From Lachnospiraceae bacterium (GTDB lineage: Bacteria > Bacillota_A > Clostridia > Lachnospirales > Lachnospiraceae), in the NCBI GenBank assembly GCA_016287765.1, contig JAEEWS010000034.1, positions 1-31,634 on the forward strand: a stretch of 31,634 nt of DNA, in the 5' to 3' direction. Each line of letters starts with the position of its first letter. Positions within the stretch are counted from its first letter, which is position 1. A model generated the notes under the pieces. That model worked only from the letters and a program-made list of their open reading frames with translations, searched no databases and had not been told where the DNA came from. Position numbers and translations under genes: made by a program. Of the stretch, positions 23,511-31,127 are shown piece by piece.

Positions 23511-23875
23511 TCATATATTCTTTGGCGTTTATGGAAGCGGGAGCAATTTGCCTTAGTGAAATGTATTTGATCACCTACATGAGGGCTCAGTACATGATCA
23601 ACGTGGATCATTATCATTCAGTAATAAGGGCATTCCATGATTTTCCACTGATTATAATGCTAGTGATTGGGGTTTGCGAGCAAACTCGTCAGACGATTAT
23701 AGTGACGATCATGATGATATTTGGGGGCTGTTGGCTGTTGCTTTCTCTAGAGGGGGCTGTTGTTTTTGGTATAAAAAAAAGAACTATAAATAATCTTAAA
23801 GCCTGGAATGTGTCAATTAAATTTGGACTATTTTTTGTATTAGATAGCTTTCTCGCATGGTTTTTATTTGTTTAA
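23477..23875 (+). CDS. Small multispanning membrane protein (block gene 8)
   Basis: This 132-aa protein starts at an ATG preceded by CTGGAGGTT and overlaps the previous gene by 34 bases in another frame. About four hydrophobic helices are seen: LDVIIYSLAFMEAGAICL, FPLIIMLVIGVCE, TIIVTIMMIFGGCWLLLSL and KFGLFFVLDSFLAWFLFV. There is no signal peptide or known motif. As the last gene of the block it may be a membrane effector or anchor partnering the coiled-coil protein. Phage-defence operons often end in or include such proteins, but this is inference. Confidence 0.7.
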   Translation: MDWIIENALDVIIYSLAFMEAGAICLSEMYLITYMRAQYMINVDHYHSVIRAFHDFPLIIMLVIGVCEQTRQTIIVTIMMIFGGCWLLLSLEGAVVFGIKKRTINNLKAWNVSIKFGLFFVLDSFLAWFLFV

Positions 23876-23994
23876 TGATAAATTCTGAACATTTGTTTAT
23901 GGAAAAAGGAAGGGATTTTTAGGAGAGTGACAGAATGTAAAAAATTTACAATTTTTATCAGTTTTATCCCATTAAAATATACAATGTGCACAAT

Positions 23995-24000
23995 TATAAT
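23995..24000 (+). promoter_or_regulatory. Possible -10 box before the importer operon
   Basis: TATAAT at 23995-24000, with a poor -35 (TTAAAA at 23972-23977). It overlaps the first bases of the hairpin at 23999, so promoter and terminator readings compete. A TGTAAA-AAA-TTTACA dyad lies upstream at 23936-23950. Confidence 0.3.
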
Positions 24001-24039
24001 GTACTCATCAAGATTGAAGCGACGATGAGTACATTTTTT
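23999..24039 (+). terminator. Terminator-like hairpin between the block and the importer
   Basis: ATGTACTCATC (23999-24009) pairs perfectly with GATGAGTACAT (24024-24034), followed by six Ts to 24039. It is either the 3' end of the kinase/helicase block or an attenuator in the importer leader. A GGGAAC-A-GTTCCC dyad follows at 24048-24060. Confidence 0.75.
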
Positions 24040-24094
24040 ATGGCCTTGGGAACAGTTCCCGGCGAAGGATGACTCAACCGCTAAAGGAGGATAA

Positions 24095-25429
24095 ATGAAG
24101 AAAAAACTTTTGGCAACAGTATTGGCAGTGGCTATGGCTGTAAGCATGCTTGCAGGCTGTGGCGGAAAAGACAGCAAGTCGAAGGGTGAGGAGACTGCTG
24201 TTGACAAGATCATTAAGGAAGCAGAAGGAATGACTTTGGAACAATTGGCAAAGAAAGCCATTGAAGAGTCCAACGGAAAGACTTTCTACGGTGTTGGTAA
24301 CTCCAGCCGAGGAAAATCCGCATTACCTAAGTTCATCGCTTATCTGCAGACCATTGATGCCAATTACAACATGGAGTTCGAGTGGCAGCAGCCCAAGAAC
24401 AACAAGATCTTTGAACAGCTTTCATCCGATTCGCTTAAGAGCCAGGGCACATTTGCAATGACTCTCATCCAGGATGGTAACCAGATCCAGACAAAGATGG
24501 TGGATACCAACATCTTAAAGACCTTTATCCCTAAGGAGTGGGCAGAGGCTAAGGGAACCACACCCGCTAAATTCGAAGGTTTCCTTTCCTTACAGACTCT
24601 TAACAAGGTATTCATGTACAATAACAACGGAACAGCTAAGTTCACAAACTGCTGGGATTTTGTTTATGAAGGATCACATCCTCTTTTCATGGGCGTTGAT
24701 TCCGAGATCGTAGGAAAGAACTTCCTTATGATGCTTACTCAGGATAAGTATGCAGGATGGTTAAAAGCTGCTTATGACAAGCTGGATGCCACCAAGAAGG
24801 CTTATTTTGAACCCACCATTAAGGCAATGCAGTCCGATGCAAAGGATCTGGGCCTCGGTGCCAACGGAGCATATGCTCTCGCATGGATCAAGCTCTGGGT
24901 TAACAATTATAACGAGCAGACAGATGACGGACCTATCTGCAATATCCTTGTAGATTCTTCCGCTAAGGATCAGTCCGGTCTTCTGGTTTATTCAAAGCTT
25001 CGTTCCGTAAAGGAATCTGCAAGCGTTTCAGTTAACAATATCAATGTTGCGGCATATCAGGACGGCTACACAGGTATCGGCGGATACGGTTATTGCCACT
25101 ATCTGTTCCTTACAAAGAACAGCCCTCTTCCCTGGACAGCATGTGCATTCATCGCATACATGACCTGCACCGAAGACGGATTTGAAGCATGGGGCAAGGA
25201 TATGGGCGGTTACTCCTCCAATCCCAATGTAGCAAAAGAGATCGAAGAAAAGTTCGGTCATTCCCAGGGCGGCGGAACAGAGTATCCCGCTAAGAACGAC
25301 AGAGGATATGACTGGTGGACAGCTGAAGGCAAGGGCGAACTTGTTCTGGAAGATCCCAAGTATTGCTCTGAAGTATCTTTCACAGTAGGCAGCTGGATCG
25401 ATGTACTCGATCATTATAAAGCAGAGTGA
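24095..25429 (+). CDS. ABC importer solute-binding lipoprotein
   Basis: This 444-aa protein follows a perfect AAAGGAGG site. The signal peptide has the lipobox MLAGC, with lipidated Cys22. The mature protein is a family-1 type binding protein: KTFYGVGNSSRGKSALPKF, TLIQDGNQIQTKM, FLSLQTLNKVFMYNN, WIKLWVNNYNEQ and YLFLTKNSPLPWTACAFIAYM. It differs clearly from the sensory binding protein at 11367 and is longer. It is followed by a fused permease and an ATPase, so it is the transport component. The ligand is unknown. The strong ribosome site and the hairpin after the gene fit high expression over the permease. Confidence 0.9.
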   Translation: MKKKLLATVLAVAMAVSMLAGCGGKDSKSKGEETAVDKIIKEAEGMTLEQLAKKAIEESNGKTFYGVGNSSRGKSALPKFIAYLQTIDANYNMEFEWQQPKNNKIFEQLSSDSLKSQGTFAMTLIQDGNQIQTKMVDTNILKTFIPKEWAEAKGTTPAKFEGFLSLQTLNKVFMYNNNGTAKFTNCWDFVYEGSHPLFMGVDSEIVGKNFLMMLTQDKYAGWLKAAYDKLDATKKAYFEPTIKAMQSDAKDLGLGANGAYALAWIKLWVNNYNEQTDDGPICNILVDSSAKDQSGLLVYSKLRSVKESASVSVNNINVAAYQDGYTGIGGYGYCHYLFLTKNSPLPWTACAFIAYMTCTEDGFEAWGKDMGGYSSNPNVAKEIEEKFGHSQGGGTEYPAKNDRGYDWWTAEGKGELVLEDPKYCSEVSFTVGSWIDVLDHYKAE

Positions 25430-25453
25430 TCATTGAAGTGAGATCATAATATC

Positions 25454-25487
25454 ATGGGGGTGTCCCTTTAAAGCGCGGCACCCCCAT
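25454..25487 (+). promoter_or_regulatory. Hairpin between binding protein and permease genes
   Basis: ATGGGGGTG (25454-25462) pairs perfectly with CACCCCCAT (25479-25487) over a 16-base loop. TTTAAAAAG follows, so there is no proper T run. It is probably a partial terminator or mRNA stabiliser, as often seen after binding-protein genes. Confidence 0.65.
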
Positions 25488-25560
25488 TTAAAAAGTTTAA
25501 AGTAAAGCAGGTTGAGAAGCCTCGGGCTTATACAACCATTTTTCAGGAGGGATCATCAGT

Positions 25561-27384
25561 ATGACAACCGCTACGCCTGACAGGGGCGCAATTTTCAGGA
25601 ACAAGGTCAAAACATGGTTTTCCAGGCCGCAGAACATTATCCTGCTGCTTTTCGGTATTGTGCTGACCTTCAGTACCGTAGCGCCCATAGTCGCAATCAT
25701 TAAGGATACATTCCAGATCCACCCGGGAACCATAGACCAGCATCTGACCGGAAAGGTGTCAGGCTATTCCCTGGTAAATTACACGGATCTGTTTACAAGT
25801 AAGCTGGCAAGAAAGAATCTTTGGACTCCGCTTTTGAACACGGTGTTCCTGTCGGTTCTTACCTGTGCCATTTCCATCATCTTCGGCGGCCTCTTTGCCT
25901 TTCTGGTGACCAGGACCGACATGAAGTATAAGCGTTATTTAAGCTCCATCTTCATTTTCCCGTATATAATGCCCCAGTGGACATTGGCCGTAGTTTGGCA
26001 GCATATGTTTTATTCTAATGCGGTAACGGGAACATCCGACGGACTTTTGGCTTCCATATTCGGTCTGCATATGCCTTCCTGGTGGTGCCAGGGACTTTTC
26101 CCCAGTGCCATGGTTTTGGGACTGCACTACGCACCCTTTGCCTATATCTTAATAGGCGGCATATTTAAAAATATGGATGCAAACCTTGAGGAGGCAGCTA
26201 CCATTTTGGATACCCCCAAGTGGAAGATCATGCTCAAGGTAACGCTTCCCATGATAAAGCCGGCCATCCTTTCCACCATACTTCTGGTTTTCGGAAGCGC
26301 CATGGGAAGTTACCCGGTACCCCATTATCTGAACCTTACCACACTCTCTACAAAATACATCTCCATGAACAGTAAGTACACGGGAGAAGCCAGCATCATC
26401 GCCATCATCATGATGATCTTCGGCGTATTGATCCTGGGCCTGAACCAGATGAGTCTTAAGAGCCGTAAGAACTATACAACGGTTACGGGTAAATCCGGAC
26501 AGCTTACAAAGATAAGGATAGGTAAAGTCGGAAAATATGCGATAGGTATCATATTTATCGTGGTAACCTTTTTCACCAGCATATGGCCCATCATCCTTTT
26601 CGCACTTGAAACCTTCCTTCCCAACCCCGGAGATTACAGTTTCCTTTACACCGGAAACCTGGCTCATCTCACCACAAAATGGTGGACTACCAACGAAAAC
26701 ATTACGGAAAACGGCATGTACGGTCAGCCGGGCATATTGTACAACAACACCATCTGGCATGCCTTCTTCGGAACATTGCTTTTGGCAGTTGCCTGTGCAT
26801 TGATAGCCGGAACCATAGGAACTCTTATCGGATATGCGGTTTCCAAGAACAGAAGAAGCAAGTGGGCAAATTATGTTAATAACGTGGCTTTCCTGCCCTA
26901 CCTTATGCCCTCCATCGCAGTTGGTGCAGCTTTCTTCATCCTGTTTTCAAATGAGCATATCAACCTTTTCAACACTTACACACTCCTTATAATCGCAGGT
27001 GTTGTAAAGTACATACCCTTCGCCTCCAGAAGTTCTTTGAATTCCATGCTCCAGATAAGCAGCGAGCTGGAAGAGGCAGCGGTGATCCAGAACACATCCT
27101 GGATAAAACGAATGGCAAGGATCATAATCCCCATTCAAAAGTCATCCATAATCAGCGGCTATCTGTTGCCTTTTATGACCTGCTTGAGAGAATTGTCACT
27201 TTTCCTTCTTCTCTGCACTCAGGGCTTCATACTTTCAACTACGCTGGATTACTTTGACGAAATGGGCTTGTATGCATTTTCCAGTGCCATCAACCTGATA
27301 TTGATCGTTACGATCCTTGTATTTAACACACTTGTAAACAAATTGACCGGGGCCAGCCTGGACAGTGGCATAGGAGGTAAGTAG
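25561..27384 (+). CDS. ABC importer permease, fused double domain (FbpB-like)
   Basis: This 607-aa protein starts after CAGGAGGGATCATCAGT. It has two tandem BPD_transp_1 domains. In the first half, an N-terminal helix (30-50) is followed by about five membrane segments and the EAA loop LEEAATILDTPKWKIMLKVT. In the second half (from about 320), a similar set follows with the EAA loop LEEAAVIQNTSWIKRMARII. Two EAA loops mean the single chain makes the whole pore, as in FbpB-type Fe3+ permeases and in some phosphonate or phosphosugar permeases. The ATPase gene begins 2 bases after its stop. Confidence 0.92.
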   Translation: MTTATPDRGAIFRNKVKTWFSRPQNIILLLFGIVLTFSTVAPIVAIIKDTFQIHPGTIDQHLTGKVSGYSLVNYTDLFTSKLARKNLWTPLLNTVFLSVLTCAISIIFGGLFAFLVTRTDMKYKRYLSSIFIFPYIMPQWTLAVVWQHMFYSNAVTGTSDGLLASIFGLHMPSWWCQGLFPSAMVLGLHYAPFAYILIGGIFKNMDANLEEAATILDTPKWKIMLKVTLPMIKPAILSTILLVFGSAMGSYPVPHYLNLTTLSTKYISMNSKYTGEASIIAIIMMIFGVLILGLNQMSLKSRKNYTTVTGKSGQLTKIRIGKVGKYAIGIIFIVVTFFTSIWPIILFALETFLPNPGDYSFLYTGNLAHLTTKWWTTNENITENGMYGQPGILYNNTIWHAFFGTLLLAVACALIAGTIGTLIGYAVSKNRRSKWANYVNNVAFLPYLMPSIAVGAAFFILFSNEHINLFNTYTLLIIAGVVKYIPFASRSSLNSMLQISSELEEAAVIQNTSWIKRMARIIIPIQKSSIISGYLLPFMTCLRELSLFLLLCTQGFILSTTLDYFDEMGLYAFSSAINLILIVTILVFNTLVNKLTGASLDSGIGGK

Positions 27385-27386
27385 AG

Positions 27387-29033
27387 ATGCCGGATATTAA
27401 ACTTGAGAATATTACAAAGCGTTGGGGAAAATTCTTTGGCGTAGATAATGTGAGCCTGGATATTCCCAACAATTCATTTATTACCCTGCTTGGCCCTTCA
27501 GGTTGCGGAAAGACCACGATCCTCAGAATGATCGCGGGTCTTGAAACACCTACGGAAGGACGCATTACCATAGGTGACAGGGTGGTATTCGATTCAAATG
27601 CGGGGATAAACATTCCCGCCAATAAGAGAAAAGTGGGCTTTTTGTTCCAGAACTACGCTCTCTGGCCCAACATGACGGTTTATGAAAACATATCCTTCGG
27701 TCTTAAGAACATTGACGAAGAGATGGCTGTAAGGGATATAAGAGCCAAGCAGGTCGGGGACATGATGAGAGCATTGTCCAACGGAAGCAGAGTTAAGGAG
27801 ATAATCACCGAATGTGTGGATAAAAACGGTAAGATCGATGAGAAAAAAGCTCTTGTAAAACTCATCGATAATTACGAACTTTCCGTTTACACCGCAAAGG
27901 AACTTTATAACCTGGGCCTTCAGGATTCTAATGATCCCAATGCTCTGGCAAAGGATAAATGCGGTGCTTACAGTGTTGAACTGGAAGAGATCAAGAGCCG
28001 TTATCAAAAAGAAGGAAAGGAATTAAATACCGACTTCGAAGTTACGTCAAACGGCAAGGTCCTTACGGAAAAGAGAAAACTGTCTAAGGAAGAGATAGAT
28101 TCCAAGGTCAGGGCCTGTTCAAGGATAGTAAAGATCGGAATGTTCATGGACAGATATCCCGCCGAGCTTTCCGGAGGCCAGCAGCAGAGAGTTGCCATAG
28201 CCAGAACCCTTGCACCGGAACCTCAGGTATTGTTCATGGATGAGCCTTTGTCAAACCTTGATGCAAAGTTAAGGCTCGAGATGAGATATGAACTCCAGAG
28301 ATTGCATGTGGAAACCGGAAGTACCTTCGTTTATGTAACCCATGATCAAATGGAAGCCATGACTCTGGCCACACGCATATGTCTCGTCAACAACGGGGTT
28401 TTGCAACAATATGCCGCTCCGCTGGAAGTTTATAACAGACCCGCCAACCTTTTCGTGGCTGACTTCGTTGGCAATCCTTCCATGAACTTCGTGGAGGGTA
28501 AGGGAAAGCAGCAGGCTGACGGCAGTGTATCTCTGGACATACTTAACGGTATAAAGGCACGGTTCGTGCCCAACGACAAGATCGACATAAAGGACTGGAA
28601 GGTATTAAGGGATAAGGAAGCAGCCGAAAAAGCACAGCTTGAGAAGCAGAGGCTGTCGGTAAAGGGCGCTGTGGAAAAATCCAACAAGGACGAAGTTTTC
28701 AAATACCATGTTCAGACCGTGGAAGAACAGGACGACAGCATTCTTGACGCTCCCGTAGTTACGGAAGAGGATTATGTCATCGGTATCAGACCCGAAGCCA
28801 TCGGTATCTCCGACGGCGGAAAGATCGGCACAACGGTTTATGGCGCCATGCCCACGGGTATGGAATCCACTTTGAAGCTCAGGGTGGGGGATTTCCTCCT
28901 TACGGGGGTTATCTTTGGCGGCGTGATCTATAAGATCGGTCAGGAAGAAAAGATCGACATCAAGGGTAATGATATCCTGCTTTTCGACCGTGTTTCGGGC
29001 AGACTTATCTGCGCAGGTAGTATAGAATTGTAA
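27387..29033 (+). CDS. ABC importer ATPase with a large insertion before the signature motif
   Basis: The protein is 548 aa, against about 350 for usual MalK/FbpC-type ATPases. Motifs: Walker A GPSGCGKT (36-43), Q loop FLFQNYALWPNM (Gln88), signature LSGGQQQR (261-268), Walker B VLFMDEP (281-287), D loop SNLDAKL, and switch His319. About 170 residues separate the Q loop and signature, where about 50 are normal, so roughly 120 residues are inserted (about 112-248); they are helical and charged. The C-terminal part (350-548) is TOBE-like, with FVGNPSMNFVEG and YVIGIRPEAIGI, and a second Lys/Glu-rich insert (about 405-450). Both inserts keep frame and codon style, so they are genuine. They probably form a regulatory surface. 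Confidence 0.92.
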   Translation: MPDIKLENITKRWGKFFGVDNVSLDIPNNSFITLLGPSGCGKTTILRMIAGLETPTEGRITIGDRVVFDSNAGINIPANKRKVGFLFQNYALWPNMTVYENISFGLKNIDEEMAVRDIRAKQVGDMMRALSNGSRVKEIITECVDKNGKIDEKKALVKLIDNYELSVYTAKELYNLGLQDSNDPNALAKDKCGAYSVELEEIKSRYQKEGKELNTDFEVTSNGKVLTEKRKLSKEEIDSKVRACSRIVKIGMFMDRYPAELSGGQQQRVAIARTLAPEPQVLFMDEPLSNLDAKLRLEMRYELQRLHVETGSTFVYVTHDQMEAMTLATRICLVNNGVLQQYAAPLEVYNRPANLFVADFVGNPSMNFVEGKGKQQADGSVSLDILNGIKARFVPNDKIDIKDWKVLRDKEAAEKAQLEKQRLSVKGAVEKSNKDEVFKYHVQTVEEQDDSILDAPVVTEEDYVIGIRPEAIGISDGGKIGTTVYGAMPTGMESTLKLRVGDFLLTGVIFGGVIYKIGQEEKIDIKGNDILLFDRVSGRLICAGSIEL

Positions 29034-29053
29034 ATAACTTCTCCATTAGATGG

Positions 29054-29080
29054 CCGGGGGCAATACGCTCCCGGTTTTTT
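29054..29080 (+). terminator. Intrinsic terminator of the importer operon
   Basis: CCGGGGG (29054-29060) pairs with CTCCCGG (29068-29074), including one G-T pair, followed by six Ts. Confidence 0.85.
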
Positions 29081-29087
29081 GAGCCCG

Positions 29088-29134
29088 GGGGACGGGGTTA
29101 GGGGTTCAAAAAATGAACCCCTAACCCCGTCCCC
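29088..29134. repeat. Perfect 21-bp inverted repeat of the REP-like family
   Basis: GGGGACGGGGTTAGGGGTTCA (29088-29108) and its exact complement (29114-29134) flank five As. The right arm is the same TGAACCCCTAACCCCGTCCCC core as the tandem array at 21-143. GGTTCATTTTCGCCG, just after it (29138-29152), also matches the complement of the array's left edge. It lies right after the terminator, a typical place for such elements. Confidence 0.9.
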
Positions 29135-29222
29135 ATGGTTCATTTTCGCCGATTATATGTCATTTATCGGGAACAACACCATAAATTTACAACAAAAAAA
29201 CGGTAGTATTACAGATTTTATG

Positions 29223-29231
29223 TGGTATAAT
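29223..29231 (+). promoter_or_regulatory. Extended -10 promoter of the exporter genes
   Basis: TGG-TATAAT at 29223-29231, about 64 bases before the start. No good -35 box is seen. Confidence 0.5.
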
Positions 29232-29294
29232 TAAGCACAAGATGAAGGATTATAAAAATGGTAAAACATTTGCCATACGTATGAGGTGCTTATT

Positions 29295-31091
29295 TTGGAA
29301 ACATTAAAATTTGGATTTAAATATTTCAAAAAAGATCTTTTTATTTCCATCATAGCTGAGATACTCAGTTTTATCGGCATATATACCGAATTGCTGCTGC
29401 CCCTTTTATCGGGGATACTAATAGATTTTGTAATTAAAAATACCGTTGTGGAAAAAGACAGCGGCGGTATGTTTCATTTCCTGCTTACGGGAAGATTTGG
29501 CTCCGTTAATTCGATGGAGTTGTTTTGGTCCGTGGCAGGATTTTTTATGTTGCTGGTAGTGATAAGGATAGGGCTGATCTATGTGAGAGATCTGATCCAG
29601 GAGAAAGTGGGATTAAATCTGGAGACCACCTTAAGATACGCTTCCTATGACAAGCTGATGAAACTGGATTCGGATACCATAAGCGAGTACAATTCCGGTG
29701 AACTTTTGCAGATCCTTAACAGCGATACCATTATGTTTAAGGAACTGTTCTCGCACAGGATCCCTTATTTCGGAGATTCCATTTTCATGCTGGTGGCTAC
29801 CATAGTGCTGATCGCCACCATAGATATCTCTTTTGTCATCATCCCTCTTTTCCTGACGCCCATATTGATCTGGACCATGCTGGTGTTTAAGAAGAAGGCG
29901 AGAGAAAATTTTGTTCAGATAAGATCCAACAGCGCGGCACTAAACCTTACAACCCAGGAGAATATCAGCGGTGTCAGAATAGTCAGATCCTTTGTTAACG
30001 AGGAACTGGAAAAGAAAAAGTTTGATAAGGTAAATATGGCCTTAAGAGACACAAACATAAAGCAGGTGGGCCTTACCGCAAATATTGAAATGACCTTGAA
30101 CGTCATAAAGCAGATAGCCTATGTGGGAACCATAGCCATAGCAGCCTTTCTGGTAATGAGAGGAAACCTTACCGTGGGCTACATCCTGGCTTCTTCCAGT
30201 TATGTGGTAAGGCTCATGAGTAACATCAACAGCATAAATAACCACATCGTCAACATGCAGCAACAGACTGTAGCCGGAAAGGCCTTAAAGCTTTTCATGG
30301 AAAAGGAGAGCAAGACCCCCGACGAAGGATGTGCCTGCCTGCATGCGGGTACTCCCAATATTGAAATGAAGAATGTTACTCTGGAGATCGAAGGCCAGAA
30401 GATCCTGGATGACATTTCTCTGTCCATTCCCTACGGTAAAAAGGTGGGCATAGTGGGAGAGACAGGTTCGGGAAAGAGTGTGCTGTTAAAGAGCCTCTTA
30501 AGGATCAAGGAGATCACCTCCGGAAGCATCACCATAGACGGTCATGACATAAAGGAATACAAGCTGGAGAACTTAAGGGATATGTTTGCCTGTGTATTTC
30601 AGGATGCTTTTCTCTTTTCCAACACCGTTGAATCCAATATCGCTTTTTCAAAGCCCTATGCGGATCAGAAACTGGTAAAGGAGGCAGCGGTCCACGCTCA
30701 GGCGGAGAGCTTTATAAACAAGCTGGAGGACGGCTACCGGACCATTATAGGAGAAAGAGGCATAGGCATATCCGGCGGGCAGAAGCAGAGGATATCCATA
30801 GCAAGGTGCTTTCTGAAGAATGCGCCGGTGTTTGTACTGGATGATTCCACCAGCGCATTGGACGTAAATACCGAAAAGGTACTCTTAAATGAGATATATG
30901 AAAAGTTTTCCGAAAAGACACTTATCATTACCGCTCACAGGTTTTCATCGGTAACGGGTTGCGATGAGATCCTGTATATGAGAGAAGGAAAGGTGGAGGA
31001 AAGAGGCACCTTTGATGAACTCATGAAAAAGAACGGCAGCTTTGCCAAGGTGTACAATATACAGATGTCCCAAAAGGAAACGGAGATATAA
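29295..31091 (+). CDS. ABC exporter half-transporter with degenerate ATPase site
   Basis: The TTG start at 29295 is chosen because GAGGTG (29284-29289) lies 5 bases upstream; a GTG at 29286 falls inside that site. The product is about 598 aa. The ABC transmembrane domain (about 15-310, six helices) has EYNSGELLQILNSD near 135-150. Nucleotide domain: Walker A GETGSGKS (388-395), Q loop CVFQDAFLFSNTV, signature ISGGQKQR, Walker B VFVLDDS and switch His in ITAHRFSS. The residue after the Walker B Asp is Asp517 instead of the catalytic Glu, which marks the degenerate half of heterodimeric exporters such as TM287/288 or BmrCD (family knowledge). The partner gene begins 36 bases later. The substrate is unknown. 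Confidence 0.9.
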   Translation: METLKFGFKYFKKDLFISIIAEILSFIGIYTELLLPLLSGILIDFVIKNTVVEKDSGGMFHFLLTGRFGSVNSMELFWSVAGFFMLLVVIRIGLIYVRDLIQEKVGLNLETTLRYASYDKLMKLDSDTISEYNSGELLQILNSDTIMFKELFSHRIPYFGDSIFMLVATIVLIATIDISFVIIPLFLTPILIWTMLVFKKKARENFVQIRSNSAALNLTTQENISGVRIVRSFVNEELEKKKFDKVNMALRDTNIKQVGLTANIEMTLNVIKQIAYVGTIAIAAFLVMRGNLTVGYILASSSYVVRLMSNINSINNHIVNMQQQTVAGKALKLFMEKESKTPDEGCACLHAGTPNIEMKNVTLEIEGQKILDDISLSIPYGKKVGIVGETGSGKSVLLKSLLRIKEITSGSITIDGHDIKEYKLENLRDMFACVFQDAFLFSNTVESNIAFSKPYADQKLVKEAAVHAQAESFINKLEDGYRTIIGERGIGISGGQKQRISIARCFLKNAPVFVLDDSTSALDVNTEKVLLNEIYEKFSEKTLIITAHRFSSVTGCDEILYMREGKVEERGTFDELMKKNGSFAKVYNIQMSQKETEI

Positions 31092-31127
31092 ACAGGTTAA
31101 GAAAACTTTTGTAAAAAGAGGCTGGAT

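Noticed and set aside
15347..23875. BREX, DISARM, Hachiman or type I restriction locus
   Set aside because: No methyltransferase, PglX/PglZ, DUF1837-like or HsdR-like signature was recognised; the helicase is UPF1-like SF1.
26149..26760. 203-codon minus-strand open frame
   Set aside because: Antisense to the fused permease; a by-product of its codon use.
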